Shown here: positions 36,793 through 46,495 of the stretch, piece after piece
Position numbering within the stretch: the stretch's first letter is position 1
How the letters are laid out: the number at the start of each line of letters is the position of its first letter
Assembly (NCBI GenBank): GCA_035048815.1
Contig: JAUCBN010000011.1
Span: 16,756,001 to 16,820,000, forward strand
Length of the DNA stretch: 64,000 nt
Origin: Abelmoschus esculentus
Lineage: Eukaryota > Streptophyta > Magnoliopsida > Malvales > Malvaceae
Direction of reading: 5' to 3'
The notes under the pieces: model-generated
What the model was told of the DNA's origin: nothing
Seen by the model: only the letters and a program-made list of their open reading frames with translations
Databases searched by the model: none
Made by a program: the position numbers and the translations under genes

Positions 36793-37390
36793 TGATAAGT
36801 GCTCAACTCACTATCACTTTTTACACTTTTCGTGGGCACCTATCATCAAATCTACACCTACTTTGACCAATGCATGTACTTTATGTAACATATTTAGGGA
36901 TGATGCTATTAAAGATGATGTTTGTAGAAAAGGCATACTTAACTGCATTTTCATGTTTGTGCAGGGACAAGTATTGTCGCGACAGTAAACTAAGGCTGAG
37001 GCAGAAACTGAAGCCGAGGCAGAAGAGGATAAAAAATAATATGGCAGGCAAACTGAGGAGAAAAATGAGGAGAACGTTGTTGGACAAGAAGCCCAAGTAT
37101 CGGAGCTAAACAACACAAGGAAACCCCAAGGACAAGGCCACGCGGGAAAGAAACCTTCTAGAAGAATCAAACTTGGAAATATTTAACCTATATACATAAC
37201 TTGATCCCTACTCAAAGTTGTACTCTATATAGGTAAGGTTTGCCCTAGGCCAAGCCTATATAAGGCATAGCCTTCCAAGGGATTAAGGAGAGCCGAATTT
37301 GAGAGAGTTTACCCTAGGAGCAATTCTTCCCATCATGTTCTAAGCTTTCTTAGGTTTAGGTGAAAGTTGTCAAGTATTGGTGTGGCTCTT
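36793..37390 (+). mobile_element. Family B LTR, 5' part only
   Basis: It begins TGATAAGTGC and aligns with 22932-23640 through gccacgcgggaaag, aaacttggaaatatttta, caagcctatataa and ggtttaggtgaaagttgtc. It breaks off near 37390, where sequence of another element on the opposite strand takes over. Confidence 0.8.
37257..37263 (+). promoter_or_regulatory. TATA box of truncated family B LTR
   Basis: TATATAA in caagcctatataaggcatag, the same context as at 23517. Confidence 0.55.
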
Positions 37391-39302
37391 GTTCTTTGCT
37401 CTCGTCTCTTTTTATCTAAAATACCTTTCGATTTCAAAATAAATGGTTCGAGGGATTCCCTATTGTTCACTCTTGGCATCCACTAACCAAAAACCTAAAA
37501 AGATGACAAAGAAAACAAAGATCAAACCAAATAAAAAGACTTAAAACACAAAATAAAAATAAAAAGATAGAAAGTATGAAACTATAATTGAAATAGCCTA
37601 TTGCCTAAATTCCCGGTAACGGCGCCAAAAACTTATCGTAGCACGCTGGAGTACTTCAAATATGATTGTGATTTGCGCGCAAGAATATACAAGTATACAC
37701 ATCGAACAAGTAATAAAGTGTGTGAGTGAGATCGTTCCCACGAGGATTGGGTAGGTTAATTCAAAAATAGTTACCATACACAAAAGATAAAGTAATCCTT
37801 CATCTTTACATATGTTAAAGCAATTCTACAAGTGTCACCAAAAGTGCTTTAGCAAAATGTAAATGTCACCAAATATGGTGGAGCAAAACAAAGGTTGTCA
37901 CAAAAATGCAGTAGCAAATAAACAGATATTGGAGAAATAAATAAAGTTGCACAAATTCAACACTGAAAAGATATTCAAGCATAAGACAGGCTAGGCTTGC
38001 TATGGCATGATTTCACTGCTCTCCTGGACGTTACTGTTCCCATGGTTTACTAGTGCTCGACAGAGTTTACTGAAAATGCCTCCACTATACCTAGATAGAA
38101 GGCCTAACACTCGAAAATGATAAGGTATTACTTCCCGATCTCAATCCTAACACTTCTAATGTTGATAAAGTGCTACCCCTTTTAGTCGTTGAAACTATAC
38201 CTTATCCCTAAGGCAAGTTAAGATTCTACTCCCGAAGCAACCCCATTGTTCAAGTTGGTCTAGCTTTGCCTATCCCTAGATCTAAGCTTCTCAAATCCCT
38301 TAAGCTATGGCTACCTCCCAGTGCTATTACAAACCAAGGTTTAGAGTGAAAAAGTTTTGGCATTCTTGAATAAAACACATAGTAAACTGGAAACAGTAAA
38401 CATCCATTAAAACAAAATGAAAATCATCCAAAACAAGCCTTAGCCATTCTAGTTTAGTTCATGGCTAGGAATGAAAAACTATTCAACTTTCATCCTTTGA
38501 ATTACATATTCATCAAGTTAGAAAAGAGGTAAACAAAGTGAAGAGGAAGGAAGTCTCAAACGCTTGTGTCGTGACACTTCCTAGCTTGTCGCTCCTCCTG
38601 AAGTCGCGCAAATCTCTTGCTTGAAGCTCTCCTACAATGGTGGCTTGGCTAGAGGTTGAAAATGACCGAAAGTGGCCTACTTTGTTCTTTCTTATCCCTC
38701 GTGCTTCCTTAATGCTCGCTCCTTTTTGTGTTCCCTAGCTACTGATTTCTCCCTTCTTGTGCATTCGGCTCTCTTATTGAAGGAGGCTTGGCCTGCATTT
38801 ATAGGAGACTTCTAGGGTTTGATGCCCTAAAGGTGTCAAGGGAATATCCCCTGACATTTGCTGTAGTAGATGGTAGGAATGTAGGGTCTGTAGGAAACTG
38901 CTGCAGGTTTGCATAGGTGGTGCAACATCTGCAGGTCTGTAGAGGGGGTATAGATGCCCCTGGAAAACGTGTGGAGATAGTGGATTGTAGGTGTGTCCTT
39001 TCTTCCGTACTGTTTTGTCCACCCATAATGCTGTAGCATCCTTGAAGTCCGATCCAACACTTGAGAAATATGCTACGACATCTCTTCCGTTCTTTCAACT
39101 TTGCTTCAGCATCTGCACAATATCACCAACAAAATACCCTTCAAAGCAGTATCTTTTAAAAATAAAAGAAAAATAAAATAAAAACCTAAACTAACTGCAA
39201 ACGCATATGAAATGCAACTAAATGCAATGAAATACAATGCAAATGGACTTGAAACCAAACAAAACCTTAAGTAAAATGGTAGAAAATATACTCTTTTTAG
39301 AG
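37391..39302 (-). mobile_element. Element C: 5' LTR, PBS and start of a leader/ORF
   Basis: On the minus strand, LTR-like sequence runs from about 39302 down to about 37630. Near its end it has the feature gtgggaacgatctcac...ctttattacttg, seen in many plant LTRs. It is followed by a tRNA-Asp-type primer-binding site at 37627-37611, a T-rich leader, and an ATG at 37479 (MPRVNNRESLEPFILKSKG) that could be a gag N-terminus. The element is cut off at 37390. The LTR start is uncertain, and frames at 38774-39098 show no recognisable domain. The clade cannot be assigned without pol. Confidence 0.6.
37611..37627 (-). other. Primer-binding site, tRNA-Asp type (element C)
   Basis: In sense it reads tggcgccgttaccggga. 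It matches the complement of the 3' end of plant tRNA-Asp, including CCA, with minor mismatch. Its position just after the LTR end fits a (-)strand primer site. Confidence 0.7.
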
Positions 39303-39598
39303 TGTTAACAACACTTGTTGGTCTTTGAAGGATAAGCACAAGAAAGATATTGAATAGAAAAATGCAACTATAGTGTGTTTTATTTATAGAATTGAAGAGA
39401 GATATAATCTAATAAAATTTTAAAAATAGTCAAGTAAACAAATTTGAACTGAAACTCTCTAAAAATAGTGTGAATCAACAAGGATTATTAACTCTAAAAA
39501 TAGTATGAATTAACAAAGATTATTAACTCTAAAAATAGTGTGAATCAGTAAAGATTATTAACTCTAAAATTAATATGAATCAAAGATTATTTGTCACA
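39303..39598 (-). mobile_element. Ty1/copia 3' LTR, ~296 bp
   Basis: In sense it begins TGTGACAAATAATC directly after a purine tract (attagggggattaa) that follows the copia pol remnant, and ends TTGTTAACA at 39303. The TG...CA ends, the polypurine tract and the position next to pol support the call. No second LTR is present to confirm the borders. Confidence 0.65.
39457..39595 (-). repeat. 35-bp tandem repeats in copia LTR
   Basis: About four units on the plus strand contain ctctaaaaatagtgtgaat followed by caacaaagattattaa. The aaaaatag core is at 39461, 39496, 39531 and (diverged) 39566, a strict 35-bp period. They lie at the 5' (U3) side of the LTR in sense orientation. Confidence 0.85.
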
Positions 39599-39607
39599 TT
39601 AATCCCC

Positions 39608-40894
39608 CTAATCATGGCTTAATTCTAAATCATGAACACCAAGTTGGTGACGCATAACGGCTAATTTCACTCCTATCAATGCTTTGGTTAGTGCATCAGC
39701 TCGTTCTGTAGTGTTAAAATATTCTACCACAATTTGTCCCTTCTCAACACATTCTCTGATAAAGTAAAACCTTGCATCTATGTGCTTACTATAGCCATGA
39801 AACACAGGATTCTTCATGAGAGCTATGGCAGATTTGTTGTCCACAAATATTGTTATTGGATTTGGCTCCTTTTTGGTTAATTCACTAACAAGGCTTCTTA
39901 ACCATAAAGCTTGGCAAGTCGCGCTAGTGGCTGCTAGGAACTCCAAACTTTCATTGAGTTAGAATGCCATTCCACTTGTACTTTTTCTCTCATTGAGATC
40001 ACTGGCTAAATCACTGTTAGAGTAGAAAAATATATTAACTTCTTAGGAACTCTTCACATAAGTAAGCCCGAAATGAATCATCCCTTTCAAATATCTAAGT
40101 ATTTTCTTGATCACCTTGTGATGCATGATCGTAGGCCTTTCCATATGCCTGCTCGTCATTCCAAGAACATATGAGAGATCTGACCTTGTGTTTAGCATGT
40201 ATCTTAAACAAACAATGGTGCTTTACTCCGTAGCATCAATTGGAGTTCCTTACAAGTCTTTGTGCAGTTGTGACTTGGGCTCTATGGGGTAATTCGTGGC
40301 ATTACAGTCTGTCATTCCAAACTTAGATAAAATTATTTTGGTATAAGTTGATTGTTTAAGTATGATTCGACCCTTTTGTTGTTCTAATTCAATCCCTAAG
40401 TAGTAAGAGAGTTGACCCAAATCACACATTTCAAATTTCGTCATCATTTGTTGCTTGAACTTGTTGATTTTATCGGTGCTACTTCTTGTTACAATGAGGT
40501 CATCAACATATACTCCAACAAGCATTCTTCTTTCTCCTTCATTTATTGTGTATACTACATATTCTTGAGTGAATTTTCTGAAGTCAGTCTCTTTGAGACT
40601 CCTATCAAGTCGAATGTTCCAAGCTCGTAGAGCCTGCTACAACCCATAGAGGGCCTTGGACAACCTATACACCTTATGCTTCTGGTTTTGTACCTCAAAT
40701 CCCTCTAGTTGGGTAACATATACTTCTTCTTCTAACTCCCCGTTGAGAAATGCAGACTTCACATCTAAATGATGTACCTTCCAACTTTGATTTGCAGCGA
40801 GTGCAAGAATGACTCGAACGGTGTCAAGTCTTACAACAGGTGCGGACACCTCTTCAAAGTCGATGCCTTATCTTTGTACATAGCCTTTAGCATC
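39608..40894 (-). pseudogene. Ty1/copia pol remnant: RT and RNase H
   Basis: From 40894 down in one main frame: RLDTVRVILALAANQSW and HHLDVKSAFLNGELEEEVY (copia RT, first Asp), LSKALYGL followed by a stop, LVGVYVDDLIVT (catalytic YVDD), LSYYLGIELEQQ, then MERPTIMHHKVIKKILRYLK. RNase H continues with FVDNKSAIALMKNPVFHG and KHIDARFYFIRECVEKGQI. Just before MEFLAATSA an in-frame deletion removes the usual stretch between the SL and EF residues (normally about 20 residues). Several stops are present. The RT start is missing because a family B LTR abuts at 40895. Dead copia element. Confidence 0.92.
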
Positions 40895-42246
40895 TGACTC
40901 GTGTAAAAAAAGCGTAATTAAGTGCAAGTGTACACGTCAAGTAATATAATGATAAGTATTTATCAAATATCGTTCTCCACAAGGACTGGTGTACTTAATA
41001 TGCTCTTTCTGCTTCCTTGCTCCTAAAGTTAATAAAATAAAAACACAAGTAAAAAGATTTGTTGAATAATTAAAGAACAAAAGCTTAAATAAAAGGTTGA
41101 GAACGAATAGAGAGAATGGGTAGGATCCAGTTGTGTCATATAGTGCATTTGATTGATATGTTCTTGTTCAATACAATGGCACTGCACTACCTCGACAGTA
41201 CTGCAGATACTGTCTCAGCAACGACAATGTTCTCTACCGCGGCAATCTCTTGCTCTTGGGTAGAATTACCAAAGTTCGGCAAAGTGTCCTTGAATGATTT
41301 TGCTTATCTCTAAGTCGAAATATTGTTGATGACCAGTCCTTGATGATATCTCTCGACGTGAATTAATTATAATCACCAACCAATCCCACCCTTCTTTTAG
41401 TAGTTGAATTTCTTAACCTATCTTTAGGCCGAGTTAGTGTCTACAATACCGTACTTACCCCTTTCGTGAATCTAACTCTCTCAATATTAGATAAATGAAT
41501 TACTTACAAGCTCCTCTCCCGAGTTTGAATGCAAGAACAAAGAATGACAATAAGATGAGCAAACTTTGATATTCTTATTGTATTGAAACAAAGAAACAAA
41601 ACACAATCTTCTGACACTAATATTCAACAACCTTCACCTAACCCTAAGAAAGCTTAGAACATATTATAATGAAGAACACAATTCTTAGGGTAAAGCTTTC
41701 TCTCTAATTTGGCTCTCCCTATACATTGGACGGCTCATGTATTTATAGTCTAGACCTAGGGTGACTTTTCCTAAGTAGAATATAACTTTGAGTATGAAAC
41801 AAGTAATAAAAATATAATATTTCTAAGTTTAATTCTATCTAGAAGACTATTCCCGCGTGGCCTTTGACTTGGTCTTTTCACGTGCTAATTTGCTCCAATC
41901 CAAACGCTTCAAGTCCAGACATTCTTAACTCATTTTTCTCTTTCAATCGCCCAACATCAATATTGGAACTTCTGCTGCCGCGATATTACTTATGCCTTCG
42001 GCAATGCTGCTACTGCGGTATTGGTTCTGCCTTCAGTACTGCTACTTCCTCGACAGGTAATTTCTGCAACTACACAAAAACATACCATAAAGCCTACTTT
42101 TCTCACAAATATCATCTTTATATGTTGTGATAGCAAAATATCAATTATTGAATAATAAGTATATGTATCAGTTCAAATTAGTGGGTAATGAGTACATATT
42201 GTTTAGGAAAAGAATAGTAAATAATAGCCTTTTTAAACACTCATCA
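40895..42246 (-). mobile_element. Family B LTR (minus), ~1,352 bp
   Basis: Reverse-orientation copy. In sense it starts TGATGAGTG at 42246 and ends near cttaattacgctttttttac at about 40900, close to the family B end. It abuts copia RT coding sequence, so B either inserted into the copia element or was joined to it. It retains the TATA box (41740-41747). Confidence 0.85.
41740..41747 (-). promoter_or_regulatory. TATA box of family B LTR (minus)
   Basis: In sense it reads TATAAATA, in the context agactataaatacatgag, equivalent in position to 23517. Confidence 0.55.
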
Positions 42247-42542
42247 AATACCCCCAAACTCGAACTATTGCTTGTCCTCAAGCAATGCAAAACATCAAAT
42301 TGTCGAACCTTATTCTCCCTTGGTCTTATTTTTCCATCTATTCTCCTAACCATAACTATGTCTATCTTTCAGTCCTAGCCTTTAGTTTACTCAAGGATTT
42401 CTACTCGGAAACAAACTATAAGATTACGTGAGTGTGGGGGGTTTTGTGGACAAGGTTGATTAAAGGCTTTCTTAGATAAACTCTAAGTTCAAGACAAGTA
42501 GACTTGGAATGGTTATTTCTCTGCTAAAAGACATCAATCTCT

Positions 42543-42700
42543 TGAGCCTGTTTTGGGCACCTCAAGAGTTGTGCTTCCTTTTTAAGATCCATTATATTTT
42601 TCTTTCTTTTCCTTAGGCATACTAGAGCCGGTTTAGGCACCTCTAGCATGAAGAAGAGTAATTTCCTATAGCCAGTGATAGGCACCTCTAGTCACATTCC
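42543..42700 (-). repeat. Hairpin units, family B minus copy
   Basis: On the plus strand cttgagcctgttttgggcac is followed by ctcaag, ctagagccggtttaggcacc by tctag, and a third, weaker unit is tagccagtgataggcacctc plus tag. They match the series at 22467-22612 in reverse. Confidence 0.65.
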
Positions 42701-42840
42701 TTAGAATCTAAGTTTTTATCACCTAAGTTTATTAAAAGAACTCCTAAATCAAACAAGTCCCAAAAGTGTTCGTTGATTCTAACCTTATAGTATGCTTCTA
42801 AGTTCTATTCCTTAAGTATTCCAAGGTTATTTCTTCAAAA

Positions 42841-42903
42841 CAGAACCTAGTCATGGTAAGGACAAAGATTTCTAAAGCCTTAAAAGAATAAACTAACGCA
42901 AAG
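42841..42903 (+). repeat. 63-bp family B segment, first copy of direct duplication
   Basis: It starts cagaacctagtcatggtaag and ends with acgcaaag directly before an A LTR. It is identical over 63 bp to 46433-46495. Confidence 0.9.
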
Positions 42904-45900
42904 TGTAATATCCCGTTTTGGGGGTTATTAGTTTAGGCTTAGTTAGGAGAATTCGATTCGGGTCGAATCAGGTTCTCCGGTTCATTAATTCTGGGAAAAA
43001 TAAAATGAGGATATTTTTAATTAAGAAAAATAATAGTTTTAGAATATGGTTTGAAATATTAAAAATATATTTCAAAATTAAAAGAAAATAATTTGGATTT
43101 TTTATGATGATTTTTAATTATGCTTAATTATGCATAAGTGACCGATTTTTAATTTTTGGAAAATTGGAGGATTACTTTGTAATTTTCGGAAATTACATGT
43201 TTTAGTGACTAAATTGAAAAGCAAGCTAAACTTAGAACCCTAAGAGGGCCATAAACCCATTTCTAATTTTTAATATTGATTTATTCACCAAAATGTGTTT
43301 TAATTACTTTAATTAGATATTTTTAATCATTTTCTCTAAAAACCACTTTTCTCTCATTTTCTCTCATCTTTTTCTCTCATTTTCTCTTCACTTTCTCTTC
43401 GTCTTTTCTCTTTAATTCCTTGCAGACTTTTGCATCTTTTTCAACAAATATTACATCATTTTCATCATCTTTTCATCCTTTACAAAACCTAAGCATCAAT
43501 TTCATCAAATCTACATCAAATTGCAAGGAATCAAGGAGAGGAAATTATATCTTTTTTGGTGAATAGATCTTGAAGGTAATTTTCTGGATTTTTATTCTTT
43601 TCTAAGGTTCTTTATTGAAATTCCCAAGTATTAGCTTGCTAATCTTTTAATAAAAACTTAATTCTATGTTTTAATGTTAGATCTAGTGTTTTTGTGGAGG
43701 TTTTTGTGAAATCTTTTTGGATCTCATTCAATGCTGGAATTAGATGGATTCAATTATGTTTTTATGTTAATTAAATGATTAATTGAGTCATGATTTGATA
43801 ACACATTAATTTAATCCCGGAATAATGCAATCGGTGTAGTTTTAAGGTGCGTTTCGGTTGTTTTATGGGCTGTTTTAGATGCTTTAATGTTGCTGGAGAT
43901 ATAAGGATGGTTTGGATGTATTTTTGGATCATAATTGAAGTGGATTAGATGTTAGATTCATAAGGTTTTGGGCTGATGTTGTTCGGATGCGTTTTGGCTT
44001 AGTTTATGGTCTTTTCGGCTAAGTTTTCGGTAGTTTAACGGTGATCGGTTATGGCTGTTGGTTTGAGCATGTTATGATGTGAGAATGCTCTGGTTTTAAT
44101 GTTGCAGAAGAGGTACAAGAAGAAGCTTGAGTGCTGGTGCATTGGTGCGATCATCGGATAGCGGCAAAAGCTCGTTTCGCTTGTTGGTGAGTGATTATGG
44201 ATTTAAAGCGAATCGCGTTTGGTATGTTCTGTTTTGAGGACTATGGAAGAGTGTGAAAACCTTCCATAGTTCAAGAGTAAGTGAAGTAAATGTTTTTGAT
44301 AAACCGATATGAGTTTTGGCTACATTTGATAAAGGCATTATGTTGGTAATGCAATGAGATTTATGGAAAGCATGAGCATGTTTTGAAATGGTGCATACAT
44401 GAGAATTACTTGCTGAAATGCATAGCTTATTTAGCATCCATGATTATGAAAAATTATGAGAAATGATTTGGGATACAATATGGTTATTTGCCTTATATAT
44501 AATGGTGCCTTTGGGCATGGCTTTTGGTTCATTTGTTGAACATATTATGCATGCATTATGAGCAGCAAGTTATATGATTTAAAATACAATATGGTTAATT
44601 GCCTTATACATGATGGTGCCTTTGGGCATGGCTTTGGTTCATTTGTTGAACATATTATACATGCATTATAAGCAACAAGTTATCATGCACATTTGATTAT
44701 GATATTGGCTTAGTGACACTAACTTTAGATTCGAATACGAATGACATGTCATTAGGATTGTCTTAAGTGCACTATAATCAAAACTGAGAATACAGAATAT
44801 TGCCTACACGTAACAAGGGTGATTTTGTGTCCAACCGTGCGTGGTAGAGCCGCCTACACGTAACATGGGTGACTATGTGTCCGATCGTGCGTGGTAGTGC
44901 TAATGGTGACTTCGTGTCATGTCAATGGTGACTTCGTGTCATATCAATGGTGACTTCGTGTCATGACGAGACAATGGTCTCATGGATCCGTGTATTCGGT
45001 GAACTCAAGGTTCACATTAAAGTGGTCACTAGAATGCCAATATACATACACGAATTTGAGAAGAAGATTGTGCATCATTTATAAATTGTTTTGATAAGGT
45101 TATGTGAACTCAAGGATGCATTTGGTTTAAAGAACATGAGCATGAGATGTTAGCATGCATGATTTAACTATGTATTGCAAATTATGTTTTCTTCATGGTT
45201 TTAAATAGATGCATTGATGACTTGTGTAGAGCTTCCTCACTAAGCATGTTTGCTTAAGCTCTCTTTTCATCCATGCAGAGAAATAAAGGCAATTGGAGCT
45301 TCGTTCGAGGCAAGAAAACGAAGGGGAAGATTCACTTGAATTTGGTATGTTTTTGGCAAATAAATTGGGCAAGGCAATGTGTAACACAACCTATGTGAGG
45401 AGTGTATAATTAGGCTATGGTTTATGTTGTAATAAGACCATTATTGTTGATTGTTAATTGTTTAACTTTGGAATGGTCTTAATTGATGAAGCATGTACTA
45501 GCATGATTGTTATGTTGTTAGTCTCTTTCTAGGGAGTATGCCTATAGCTTGATTGATGTCCGTGACGTTATTATTTACGTGTCATATGTTGCTAATTATA
45601 TTTAGGATTGATGCATTTAGCGGTTCTAATTAATAGTTGAGTTTTGAGTAGTTGGGGTGCACTTAGTGTAACGAAACTTTTGGTTCCAGACCTAAAGTTT
45701 CTAAACCTTTGGGTGAAGGTTCCGAAACCTTTGTCAAATAGTTTCGAAACCTTCACAAGGTTTCGAAACCTTACGGGCAGTTTCAATTCTGGATAGCTAC
45801 TGGACGCGAAAAGTTTCGAAACTTTCCAGGAAAGTTTCGAAACCTTTGATCACCAAGAATTAAAAATTGCTGGAAATTATACTTTAGTCCTAGATATCTT

Positions 45901-46421
45901 CCTTTGTTCGATTAAGGTGCTTACCGATGTTATTTTGAGATGAAATTTGGTATGCAAGTATAAAGTTGATTTAATTTCAAGATAGTTAACCTAATTTAGA
46001 TGAAGTCCTTATATTTTCGAAGATTTACGTTTTGGTCCCTAAATTAGAGGAACATGCAATTGATGATGTTAGGATGATCCGTTTGAGTTGAAATTTGCTA
46101 TGGAGAATGCTTGAGTGTTTAATTGAACTTTGATGGAAAGAATTTATATTTTACTAATAGGATTTAAAAGTTTTATGTTTTAGTCCTTAATCTACTTAAG
46201 TGTTTAATCGGATGTTTGTTTTTAATTAATGTGTTACCGATAATGCTTTGTATGAGATCTTAACACATAGGAATAAGTTTGCGCATCTAGGAAAGATAAA
46301 ATAAAAAAAATATAACAGTTTTAGAGTTGTTTATTGGATCGGACCCTTGCGGGTTTGGTTTGATATTCCCCGTGTAACCCATTAGTGTCGGTTCCGTCCA
46401 GGCCGGGCTAAGGGGGTTACA
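42904..46421 (+). mobile_element. Family A LTR 1, 3,518 bp
   Basis: It starts TGTAATATCCCG and ends GGGGGTTACA, followed by ttt and a primer-binding site. It carries CT-rich repeats (43325-43420), three ~23-bp aatggtgacttcgtgtcat repeats (44898-44965), a ctatggaag...cttccatag hairpin (44242-44270) and ggtttcgaaacc palindromes (45690-45850). It differs from LTRs 2 and 3 at many sites and lacks a short block they share (see 49438-49490), so it is not the natural partner of either. Confidence 0.88.
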
Positions 46422-46426
46422 TTTGG

Positions 46427-46439
46427 TGGTATCAGAACC
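46427..46439 (+). other. PBS remnant after family A LTR 1
   Basis: tggtatcagaacc matches the initiator tRNA-Met type site tggtatcagagcc with one change. From cagaacc onward the sequence switches to the duplicated 63-bp segment. Confidence 0.75.
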
Positions 46440-46495
46440 TAGTCATGGTAAGGACAAAGATTTCTAAAGCCTTAAAAGAATAAACTAACGCAAAG
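46433..46495 (+). repeat. 63-bp segment, second copy of direct duplication
   Basis: Identical to 42841-42903. It joins the element at a short shared cagaacc/cagagcc sequence and again ends in acgcaaag before an LTR. Confidence 0.9.

Larger units (their letters stand above)
42247..42903 (-). mobile_element. Family B interior, 3' part (minus)
   Basis: In sense it ends with the polypurine tract gtttgggggtatt next to the LTR, preceded by cttgaggacaagcaatag, as in the plus copy. It contains the same hairpin series at 42540-42700. It is interrupted at 42904 by the family A LTR, so A is nested in B. Confidence 0.8.

Noticed and set aside
36814..37170. Overlapping ORFs on both strands inside the family B LTR piece
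   Set aside because: They lie in LTR sequence, are not conserved in the copy at 22932-24340, and have low-complexity Ser/Leu or Lys/Arg content.
38774..39098. Three overlapping minus-strand ORFs in the element C LTR
   Set aside because: No recognisable motif. They sit upstream of the primer-binding site, where coding sequence is not expected.
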